Assembly: GCA_033032865.1 (NCBI GenBank)
Contig: JAWHQI010000170.1
Span: 5,741,001-5,805,000 of the forward strand
Reading direction: 5' to 3'
Source of the DNA: Dactylorhiza incarnata
Taxonomy: Eukaryota; Streptophyta; Magnoliopsida; Asparagales; Orchidaceae
Length of the DNA stretch: 64,000 nt
The notes beneath the pieces were generated by a model. That model was given only the letters and a program-made list of their open reading frames with translations. It made no database searches and was not told where the DNA came from. This document shows, one piece after another, positions 21,276-31,445 of this stretch; within the stretch, counting starts at the first letter, position 1, and every line of letters starts with the position of its first letter. A program made the translations under genes and the position numbers.

Positions 21276-22868
21276 TGATGGACAAAACTGTGCTTGCAAA
21301 CGATAACGGCAAGTGTACCGTATCGAATGTAGTATAGGTTATTAAAACAAGGTCGAATTAGACTCGGGGCGGTTGAATACTCTTACTTCGGAAAATCTCT
21401 ATTATCTTATCGAATAGAATTTGTGGTGGGTTGGTTGCGAAAAAGGAGAAATAACTTATTTAAATTAATGAATTAAAAGTTAGTACTCAACCTTGAATCA
21501 CCTTGGAAAAATAAATAAATAAAGAAATAAAACTTCTAATCCTCTTTAAAAGAAATGCTTGACCGTGGAGGTTCCTGATTTATGAACGTACCTCTCTCGA
21601 GGATACGCCTAACTGAGTTTAGGTTGATCAATCGAACTCTCGCTCTAGAATCGAAACCCCTAAAGCTCGCTTTATCGAAGTGAACCCCTCTATTGGATAT
21701 AACTCCAATCCGGGAGATTTATGCCGTCCTCTCTCGAGGAGTGCATTCAAATCTCTTTATCCTTAAAGTGATCGATTCGAACTCAAAACCTCTCGATTAT
21801 TTGACTACGAAAACAAGAATGAGATTATATATCGATAATATAATCTCAATCAATATAAATTCAAGGATAAATCTTAAGCAATCTAAATAAGAGAAAAAGA
21901 AGTTCTAAACTGAATTATGAATTATATTTTCCTTAGATCATCTCGGCCGAGTACTAATGAAATTTAGCTACTCATGGAGATGGAGGAATTGATGAAATAC
22001 AAGAGGTGCATAATGAAGATTGAGAGTAGAATAAGAGTAAAAGTGCTATTTTATTAATCGAAAGGGAAATTACAACTAGGAAACAAGAAATTACAAACCT
22101 GAAATGAAAGTGCAAGCTAAGAAAGAAGATTACAAGCTTAAGAATAATAAAAGCAGTACAAGAAAATAAACTTAGAACTCCCAAAATTCGTCCCCAAACA
22201 TCTGGAAAAGCTCCCTTTAAATAGCTGAATTTTTGGTGTTACACGCCCTTGGTCACGCCCGTGACCAAGGGCGTGTAAGGGGCGTGATCGAAGCGGCAGC
22301 GGAGAGGGCGCTTTCTGGAGTAATTGCGAGCTTTTCGGCCGTGTCACGCCCTAGGTCACGCCCGTGACCTGGGGCGTGTAATCCTGAAATCTGGCTGCTG
22401 GCGGGAAACTCTGGCGGGAAGAAGCGCGGGCCGAGTCACGCCCGTGACCTGATGTCACGCCCTCGGTCACGCCCGTGACCGAGGGCGTGTAATTTTAATC
22501 GACGTGGCAGCGTGCTCCGGATGCTTGTGGCGGGTCGTGGCCGTGACATTGGGTCACGCCCTTGGTCACGCCCGTGACCTGGGGCGTGTACTTGGCGAAA
22601 TCTTCACGGAGCATCCCCGGAGTGGCAGAAGCAGGTCTGGAGTATTTCGTAGGTTACACGCCCATGGTCACGCCCGTGACCTGGGGCATGTAATTTTAAC
22701 TTTTTGCTCGAAACAGCCCAGAAAACCTGAAAACACAAAATAAACTTAAGTTAGCTTATGAAATAACAATGGAAGAATTTATATGATACAATTCCTAAAA
22801 ATAACATAATTTTATAAAAAAAACATAATAAACCTAAACTAAAAGATGAGTAAATAAATTACTCATCA
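21276..22868 (-). repeat. LTR1 of array C (3' LTR, full, 1593 bp)
   Basis: Plus-strand ends are TGATGG and CTCATCA. Nearly identical to LTR4 (42273-43866). Its right part, which is the 5' end of U3 in element orientation, holds the hairpin array at 22239-22692. Confidence 0.94.
22239..22692. repeat. Array of five hairpins in LTR1 of array C
   Basis: Each hairpin is built on GGTCAC-GCCC-GTGACC extended by CACGCCC and GGGCGTG. The first (22239-22278) is a perfect 18-bp stem with a 4-base loop. Others lie near 22343-22380, 22455-22490, 22553-22590 and 22651-22692, with one to a few mismatches. The pair next to the GGTCAC/GTGACC core is T-A, A-T and C-G in hairpins 1, 2 and 3 respectively, so base pairing was kept while sequence changed. 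Hairpins 4 and 5 have a T-T mismatch at that pair. Confidence 0.85.
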
Positions 22869-22885
22869 AATACCCCCATACTTGC
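22869..22885 (-). other. Polypurine tract of array C
   Basis: Minus-strand reading AAGTATGGGGGTATT abuts LTR1. It is lost in internal copies 2 and 3 through the shared deletion. Confidence 0.7.
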
Positions 22886-24835
22886 TCATTGCTCGTCCCG
22901 AGCAATCCATTTTTCACAAGGGTGAGAAAAATTAATGCAAGATAGAATTATGAAGACTAGAGAGTAAAATGCGAAGTAATATGCTGGCATGTGTAGATAT
23001 TTTAGTAAAAAGATGTTCTTGGCATAAATGCTAATTTATGAAATACTTCAAAAATGCGTTATAATTATTCATCATTACTTTAAAAATGAGTCGACGGTCA
23101 TTCAAAAAGTTATGTGAAGGGAGAAAATAGCGTGATTGCTGAGATTTAAATTACTAGATGTAGACGTTCGGGGTGGCCTCCAAAGAAATCCATCAATGTC
23201 GACGGCCATAGGCTTGCCCGTTTGCACTTTCTCCACTACACTTCGAACTAAATCGACTCTATGGATCTTTAGGACTTAAATAGGGTACATTTTAAGGCTT
23301 GGGTTTAAGGGTGAGGTAACAATGATAAACATGAAGGCGCATTCCACTTAAGCAAAATTTTTGAGCTAAAAGAAAATGATTGCCACCACAAAATAATGAA
23401 GCTTTACCCCCATACTCGCATTTTTTTTTTCAAAGGGGAAACACTCTCATACTCTTTTATTTAAATCATGAATCTTCATAATTGGGATCATTCCAAGTAT
23501 GCATGTACATACCTAGGCCGCATATCATTATGAGATTATTGCTTTTTGAGATTTAAACATATATTTTTTTGAATTGATACCCATAATTTTTTTCATAGAA
23601 TCGTACCCAAATATTTTTTTTAATTTAGCTCAAAATTTCAAAGTGTTCATTTGGGTTTTGGGCTTTTTAGCTTTGGTGCCGAAATGATGAGGGTGGATCA
23701 AATAAAGGTGTAAGGCTCAAATTTGTGTGAACAATGGTGGTAAATCTAGGTTGGGTGCAAATGCTCAAACTATCCAAAGAAAGGCCTAAATCATTTCCGT
23801 AAAGTTAATTTGTCTAAAGCGCACATGTTTCAAAAATAGCTTGGGGCAAGTTCTAGACATCGAGAAAGGATACCCTTTTGTTCAATTCGAGTAATAGCTT
23901 TCTAACAATCTTCTACACACTCACCTAAACTACTTTTGGATAAGACCGGATTCGAATTTAAAAGTAAAATAAATTATTACTACGCAAATTAATAAAACAT
24001 AATTTTAGATCTATGCCAAGAATTTAATTTTACACCAAAACTACTCAAAGACAAGCATATGACTAGGAGCACTACATGAGTCAACAATTTTACTCTAAAG
24101 TTTCAAAAACTATTCTAGCACAAAATTATTTTTAGTCCATATGAAAAACAGTTTACTTAGAACTTACAATTTAGCAAGTGAGAGTTTTGATGAATAAAAA
24201 GAATATTTTCTAATAGATTTTTTTTTTGTTCTTGGACTTCCCAAGATCTGCCCGGTGAAGGGTTTGCAAGGTACTAGAGGCTATGATGAGAATTCAAGTC
24301 CAAAGCGTCCTTTCCAAGAAATTTAATTGCATTTTATTATTATTATTATTTATGTTTTTTCAAGTAAAACTACAAAGAAAGCTATGCTACACCCCCATAC
24401 TTAAAATTAAACGTTGTCCCCAATATTTAAAACTAAGTATGAAAGATAAAACAAAAAAATGTCAATAAAGAAAAATCAAGAGAAATTACTAAAGTGTAAA
24501 GAGGGCTTCCCTGAATGGTAGTCGGGGTTGCCGGTCGAACACCTGCAGAGTTAAATTAGAAAAAACAAACAAGAAAAGAAAGACAAAAATAAAGTGGTTA
24601 ACATTGGGTTGCCTCCCAAGAGCGCTTTGTTTACCGTCGCGTAGCTTGACTAAGTGGTAATTTTAAAGATTTTGGAAGTGAATGGTTTCGATGTTTCCGG
24701 GCGCTGGGTTCCCCGGGTGATATAATTTTAAGCGTTGTCCGTTGACTTTGAAAGAGCCTTTTTCCGGGTGCTCTATTAGCACCGTTCCGTATGGCCAAAC
24801 TTCTTTAACTATGAAGGGACCGGACCATCGTGATT
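22886..24835 (-). other. Non-coding 3' region of internal copy 1 in array C
   Basis: About 1.95 kb between the end of integrase and the purine tract. This is where Athila-like elements can carry an env-like frame, but no long open frame or membrane-type protein is seen on the minus strand. It includes a segment of about 100 bp (24232-24334) that also occurs in the 5' leader (30021-30121). Confidence 0.6.
24232..24334. repeat. Copy of the 5' leader segment placed in the 3' region of array C
   Basis: CTTGGACTTCCCAAGATCTG and the following 80 bases, including GGGTTTGCAAGGTACTAGAG, match 30021-30121 at roughly nine bases in ten. The leader copy recurs in internal copies 2 and 3; the 3' copy was lost there with the deletion. 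Confidence 0.8.
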
Positions 24836-27800
24836 TTAATTTACCCGAAAAAAGCCTAATAGGACTAAGTCTCCCGGTGAAAAAGATTTTGGATTTTTGA
24901 TTTTTTTATCATGATAAAATTTTGTGCGCTCCTTATAAATCTTATTATTTTCGTAAGCGTTTGCGCGCCACTCGTCTAATTCATTTAATTGTAGTTTTCT
25001 GTGCTCGGAGGCTAAGTTTAAATCCAAATTTAAATTTTTTAGCGCACAAAAGGCGCGATGTTCTAATTCCACCGGTAGATGACAAGCTTTTCCGTAGACT
25101 AATCGGTACGGTGTACATCCGATGGCGGTTTTGTACGCTGTCCGATATGCCCATAGAGCGTCGTCTAATTTTAGCGACCAATCCTTCCTATTAACGGACA
25201 CAGTTTTTTCTAAAATTCTTTTAAGTTCACGGTTCACCACCTCCACTTGGCCATTTGCTTGAGGGTGGTAGGCGGTAGATAGCTTGTGGGTGACTCCATA
25301 CTTTGCTAAAATTTTATCAAGTTGGTTGTTACAAAAATGTGTTCCCCGATCACTTATTAGTGCTTGGGGTGTGCCAAATCGTGAAAATAATTTTTTTAAA
25401 AAATTTACGACGACTCTCGCGTCGTTGGTGGGAAAAGCTTGTGCTTCCGCCCACCTTGACACGTAATCGACCGCAATAATGATATATTTATTATTAAAAG
25501 AGGAGGGTAAAGGACCTACGAAATCTATTCCCCAAAGATCAAAAATTTCGCATTCTAAAAAAATATTTTGGGGCATTTCGTCCCGGTTAGAAATGTTACC
25601 TGACCGTTGGCACCGATCACAATTACTCACGAAATTGTGAGCATCTTTGAATAAGGTGGGCCAATAGAAGCCCGACTCTAGCGCCTTTCTTGCGGTCCGG
25701 TTCGCTTGATAATGGCCACCGGTTGACCCTTCGTGACAGTGCCGCAGAATTTGGGCGCCTTCCTCGCCCGAAATACACCTTCTTACCACTTGGTCCGCGC
25801 AGACACGAAATAAAAAAGGGTCCTCCCAAAAATAATTTTTCAAATCTGAAAAGAATTTCTTCTTTTGTTGACTTGAAAAATCTTTTGGTAGGACCCAGGC
25901 CACTAAATAGTTGGCCAAATCCGCGTACCAAGGGGTGAAAGAAGTCGTTACCTTTTCGATGGCAAGGAGGCGCTCTTCAGGGAATTTGTCGTTAATTTCG
26001 GCTTCCACTAGTGTTCCTGTAGCCGGATTCTCCAACCGTGAGAGGTGGTCGGCCGCAACATTCTCCGCTCCCCTTTTGTCTTGGATCTCCAAATCGAATT
26101 CTTGTAGTAGGAGGATCCACCTTAGTAGTCGAGGCTTTGCATCTCCTTTTTGTAGTAAATACCGGAGAGCGGAGTGATCTGTAAAAACAATAACTTTTGA
26201 AAGCGTTAAATATGATCGAAATTTATCAAACGCAAAAATTATAGCCAAAAATTCTTTCTCCGTTGTTGTATAATTTGCTTGTGCGGATGTTAGCGTTTTG
26301 CTTGCGTAATAGATTGGGTGAAAATGTTTATTCACCCGTTGGCCTAAAACTGCACCTACAGCAAAATCGCTAGCGTCGCACATGATTTCAAACGGAAGAG
26401 ACCATATTGGCGCGATTAAAATCGGGGATTTGATTAGTTCATTTTTGATTTTATCAAACGCTTTTAAACATTCCTCATCAAAATTAAACGCGGATTCTTT
26501 TTCAAGGAGATGAGTTAATGGTTTCGTAATTTTTGAGAAATCTTTTATAAACCGCCTATAAAAACCCGCATGTCCTAGAAAACTTCTAATAGATTTTATA
26601 TTGGTAGGAGGGGGAAGTTTTTCTATGACCTCGATCTTGGCCCTATCGACCTCGATCCCCTTACTAGAAACTTTATGTCCGAGGACTAACCCCTCTCGGA
26701 CCATAAAGTGACACTTCTCCCAGTTGAGTGCCAAATTCGTGTCTTCGCAGCGTTGAAGAACACGATCAAGATTATTTAGACAATTAGTGAAAGAATCGCC
26801 AAAAACAGAAAAATCATCCATGAATACTTCCATGACGTCTTCGATAAGTTCATTAAAAATTGCAAACATACATCTTTGGAATGTAGCTGGCGCGTTGCAA
26901 AGTCCAAACGGCATTCTTCGATATGCGAAGGTGCCGAACGGACAAGTGAAGGTGGTTTTCTCTTGATCTTCGGGGGCAATTGGGATTTGAAAATATCCCG
27001 AAAGACCATCGAGAAAACAATAGTGCGAATGACCGGATAAGCGTTCTAAAATTTGGTCAATAAATGGTAACGGAAAGTGATCCTTGCGCGTAGCATCATT
27101 TAATTTTCTGTAATTGATGCATACACGCCAACCCGTAAACAGTACGGGTCAGAATCAACTCATTATTTTCGTTGGTGATTACCGTTATTCCTCCCTTTTT
27201 AGGCACGACTTGCACTGGGCTAACCCAAGTGCTATCAGAAATCGGATAAATAATTCCTGCGTCTAATAATTTTATAATTTCGGCCTTAACGACGTCCTTC
27301 ATATTTGGGTTGAGGCGTCGTTAGGGCTGAATAGCGCCGCGAGAATTATTTTCTACATTTATTTTATGAGTGCAAAACGAGGGGCTAATTCCCTTTATAT
27401 CCGAAATTTGCCATGCAATTGCATGGCGGTGATTATTTAAAATTTTAATTAATTCGGAAGTTTCCGAATCGTTAAGTGTGGAAGATATTATTACGGGCAG
27501 TTTTGAATTTTTTTCTAAAAATATGTATTTTAAATGTTCCGGCAATTGTTTTAGTTCTAAACTCGGTGGCTCCTCGTAAGATGTTTTTATTTTAGAAATA
27601 TTTACGTTTACTTCTTCAAATTTGGTTGGCCGAGTTTTTTCTTCTAAACAAAATAAATTTGCAATTTCCGGGTTTTCAAATAAAGGTGAAATTATTTCAG
27701 AAAACGACGTTATTTCCTCTTCAAAATTTGTTTCTAGAGTAAAACAGGAGTCGTCGTTTGGAAACGCATTTCTCATTGATTGATTTATATTAAAAATAAC

Positions 27801-29887
27801 TTCTTCCTCCCCAACTCGTAGGAGAAGGTTTCCGTTACTTACGTCAATTATAGCTCGAGCGGTGGCTAGGAAGGGCCGGCCGAGTATGAGTGGTACTTCG
27901 GCGTCCTCTTCGATATCGAGGATGACAAAGTCTACCGGAAAGATAAACTTGTCAACCTTCACTAGCACATCCTCAACGATCCCGATTGGATACTTTACGG
28001 ACCGATCCGCTAGTTGGATGCTTATATTGGTTGGGCATGGGGTGCCCAAACCAAGCTTCTTAAATAAGGAGAACGGCATAAGATTTATGCTCGCCCCTAG
28101 ATCGGCCAAGGCGTTTTTAATTAGTAAATTTCCGAACAAACACGGGATGGAAAACCGTCCCGGATCATTTAATTTTTCCGGTAATTTATTAAGAACTATC
28201 GCCGAACATTCTGCATTAAGGGAAATACGCGAAATATCTTCAAGTTTCTTTTTATTTGATAATAAATCCTTGAGATATTTCGCGTATTTGGGCATTTGAG
28301 AGAGTGCCTCGCAAAATGATACATTAATTTGTATTTGTTTTAAAATATTTATAAATTTTTTATACTGCTCCTCGTTGCGCTCATTTTGTAATTTAGAAGG
28401 ATACGGAATAGAAGGAGTTTGAATAATGCGCGGAGCTAAATCAGAAGAGTTTAAATGCGGAGTTGGAGTTGAAACGTTTACCTTAGGCTCGGCCAAATTT
28501 GAACTTTTTACCTCCTTTCCGCTGCGGAGGGTTATCGCGTTGGCGCTCTCCCGTGGATTGGGCTCAGTATTGCCCGGTAGAGCTCCCTGCTGGCGTTCGG
28601 AGAACATCTTGGCGAGTTGTCCAATCTGATTTTCTAGGCTTTTAATAGATCCGGAAAGGTTCCGGATATTGGCATCAGTAGAAGCGACGTATTTGGTGAA
28701 GACCTCTTCAAGTGAAGGGGCCTTTGGTGGTTGTGGTGGAGCGAATCCAGGAGGATTCACTTGTGGGGGGCGTTGAGCATTATTGGGGTTGCTCCATGAA
28801 AAATTCGGGTGATTCCTTAAACCCGGATTATAACTATTAGGAAGATTATTATTATTTGGGTTATAAGGAGGACGATAGGAGTTCCCCATATAATCAACTT
28901 GTTCTTGATTATAATAATAATTATTATTATAATAACTATTGTTATTATGATTATTAGCCCCGTTAATGGCGGAGGAAGCAGACATCTCTGCCATTTGCTT
29001 AGTAAGCCATTCTACTTGATATGCTAAATTTGGGGTGGCCTCGACTTCAAAGAGTCCGGTCGGTTTGTTAGGGCGCGACCGTGGCGCATTCCACTGATAA
29101 GCATTCATGGTCATCTCCTCGAAAAGCTCTTGAGCGGCATCTGGGGTTTTGTTATTTAGAGTTCCCCCAGCTGCTGCGTCAATCATCTGCCTCGTTTGGA
29201 GATTCAAACCATTGTAGAATGTTTGAACTTGTTGCCATAAAGGAAGGGCGTGGTGAGGACATCTCCGCAATAATTCCTTGAAGCGCTCCATGTGTCATAG
29301 AGAGACTCCGAGTCTATTTGCGTAAATGAGAGAATGTCCGTACGTAATTTAGCGGACTTCGCCGGAGGAAAATATTTAGTTAAAAATTTATCCGTCATTT
29401 CGGCCCATGTAGTGATGGAACCTCTAGGGAGAGATCTCAACCATTGCTTGGCCTTAGTCCGCAAAGAAAATGGAAATAAACGCAAACGAATGGCGTCATC
29501 GGTGACGCCATTAATTTTAAACGTGTCGCAGATTTCCAAAAAATTCAATAAGTGTAAATTTGGATCTTCATCTGGTAACCCGTCAAAGATGACGGTTTGC
29601 TGTACCATTTGAATGATACCAGTTTTGATTTCAAAATTATTATTTGCCACCGCCGGGCGAATAATACTTGATTGTGTTCCCTCCCAATTTGGCCTCGCAT
29701 AATAGGACATAGTCCGTAGCGGAGCCTCATTATGGTCGGGGTCACCCATTATATCTTCGTTAGTTTCTCCGACTGACTCTTCGCGAATTATTGGTAGATC
29801 ACTAAATCGGAGACGTCGCCGCAAGGTGCGCTCGATTTCCGGATCAAAACCAAATTCAAAATCGATTGAAGAGTTTCCTCGAGTCAT
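24836..29887 (-). pseudogene. Gag-pol of internal copy 1 in array C (Athila-like)
   Basis: Gag starts at the ATG at 29887. Visible in order: gag core (LEICDTFKINGVTDDAIRLR), a -1 frameshift near 29291 (DTW before ERFKELL), an Asn-rich gag stretch, protease motif DLGAS, a TAA at 27323-27321, a frameshift near 27125 inside RT, RT with FLDGLSGY and FMDD, RNase H ([23 protein letters not shown]), and integrase with an HHCC region and catalytic D (GIDFVGPLP), D (ISDRGTHF) and E (NGQVEVVN). Integrase is full in this copy and ends at 24836. The enzymes would copy and integrate the element's RNA, but the two frameshifts and the stop prevent an intact polyprotein. All three defects recur in copies 2 and 3, so they predate the amplification. 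Confidence 0.9.
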
Positions 29888-30017
29888 AAACCAAAAGAAA
29901 AGAAAAGAAGCGGAAAAAGAAAAAGGGAAAAATAAGATTTTAGATAAATAAATCAAATTTTATTTAATTATATTTTTTTTTTAAATTTTTTTTTTATTAT
30001 TAGGTGAATTAAAATTA

Positions 30018-30121
30018 GTCCTGGACTTCCCAAGATCTACCCGGTGAAGGGTTTGCAAGGTACTAGAGGCTATGATGAGAATTCAAACCCAAAGCGTCAT
30101 TTCCAGGAATTTAGTTGCACC
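30018..30121 (-). repeat. Leader segment of array C (internal copy 1)
   Basis: Leader sequence between the primer-binding site and gag, duplicated at 24232-24334. It lies beside long poly-T/poly-A runs (29965-30000). The same segment is present at about 36050-36153 and 42081-42184 in the other copies. Confidence 0.75.
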
Positions 30122-30188
30122 TTAAAATTAAGAAAAAAAGAAGATAAAATTAATAGATATTTCGGTTTTCGAAATATCAACCGTGTCC

Positions 30189-30206
30189 CCGGCAACGGCG
30201 CCAAAA
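30189..30206 (-). other. Primer-binding site of internal copy 1 in array C
   Basis: Minus-strand reading TGGCGCCGTTGCCGGGGA lies a few bases from LTR2. This is the classic site of Athila and related plant Gypsy elements, usually assigned to tRNA-Asp. Identical sites lie at about 36221-36238 and 42252-42269. Confidence 0.85.
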
Positions 30207-30209
30207 ACT

Positions 30210-31428
30210 TGATGGACAAAACTGTGCTTGCAAACGATAACGGCAAGTGTACCGTATCGAATGTAGTATAGGTTATTAAAACAAAGTCGTATTAGACTCG
30301 GGGCGGTTGAATACTCTTACTTCGGAAAATCTCTATTATCTTATCGAATAGAATTTGTGGTGGGTTGGTTGTGAAAAAGGAGAAATAACTTATTTAAATT
30401 AATGAATTAAAAGTTAGTACTCAACCTTGAATCACCTTGGAAAAATAAATAAATAAAGAAATAAAACTTCTAATCCTCTTTAAAAGAAATGCTTGACCGT
30501 GGAGGTTCCTGATTTATGAACGTACCTCTCTCGAGGATACGCCTAACTGAGTTTAGGTTGATCAATCGAACTCTCGCTCTAGAATCGAAACCCCTAAAGC
30601 TCGCTTTATCGAAGTGAACCCCTCTATTGGATATAACTCCAATCCGGGAGATTTATGCCGTCCTCTCTCGAGGAGTGCATTCAAATCTCTTAATCCTTAA
30701 AGTGATCGATTCGAACTCAAAACCTCTCTATTATTTGACTACGAAAACAAGAATGAGATTATATATCGATAATATAATCTCAATCAATATAAATTCAAGG
30801 ATAAATCTTAAGCAATCTAAATAAGAGAAAAAGAAGTTCTAAACTGAATTATGAATTATATTTTCCTTGGATCATCTCGGCCGAGTACTAATGAAATTTA
30901 GCTACTCATGGAGATGGAGGAATTGATGAAATACAAGAGGTGCATAATGAAGATTGAGAGTAGAATAAGAGTAAAAGTGCTATTTTATTAATCGAAAGGG
31001 AAATTACAACTAGGAAACAAGAAATTACAAACCTGAAATGAAAGTGCAAGCTAAGAAAGAAGATTACAAGCTTAAGAATAATAAAAGCAGTACAAGAAAA
31101 TAAACTTAGAACTCCCAAAATTCGTCCCCAAACATCTGGAAAAGCTCCCTTTAAATAGCTGAATTTTTGGTGTTACACGCCCTTGGTCACACCCGTGACT
31201 AAGGGCGTGTAAGGGGCGTGATCGAAGCGGCAGCAGAGAGGGCGCCTTCTGGAGTAATTGCGAGCGTTTCGGCCGTTTCACCCGTGACCTGGGGCGTGTA
31301 ATCCTGAAATCTGGCTGCTGGCGGGAAACTCTGGCGGGAAGAAGCGCGGGCCGAGTCACGCCCGTGACCTGATGTCACGCCCTCGGTCACGCCCGTGACC
31401 GAGGGCGTGTAATTTTAATCGACGTGGC
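30210..31428 (-). repeat. LTR2 of array C, truncated
   Basis: Matches LTR1 from TGATGG up to GACGTGGC, then stops; about 360 bp of the U3 start are missing. The hairpin block is also shortened: hairpin 2 lost about 20 bp and hairpin 1 shows changes (CACACCC loop, CTAAGG arm). LTR3 carries the same changes. Confidence 0.92.
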
Positions 31429-31445
31429 TTCCGCCCATTATCACG
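31429..31445. other. 17-bp filler at the deletion junction (copy 2)
   Basis: TTCCGCCCATTATCACG lies between the end of LTR2 and internal sequence that matches copy 1 from 25414. The filler resembles CTTCCGCCCACC...CACG some 25-40 bp to the right, so it looks templated. The identical filler lies at 37461-37477. Confidence 0.85.

Noticed and set aside
20671..21299. Minus-strand frames of 60-83 codons repeating MDMLVLECPRSIPLPGSH
   Set aside because: They are only the translation of the 97-bp tandem repeat, which is not a multiple of three and cycles through frames.
22886..24835. Possible env-like gene in array C, as in some Athila elements
   Set aside because: No long minus-strand frame, signal peptide or membrane segment is visible in this 1.95 kb.
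25623..25931. Minus-strand open frame of 102 codons inside pol of array C
   Set aside because: A second frame of the integrase/RNase H coding sequence; the true frame carries the HHCC motif.
27862..28299. Plus-strand open frame of 145 codons (also at 33894 and 39925)
   Set aside because: It lies exactly opposite gag-protease of array C, has no recognisable domain and repeats with each copy. It is a shadow of the minus-strand gene.
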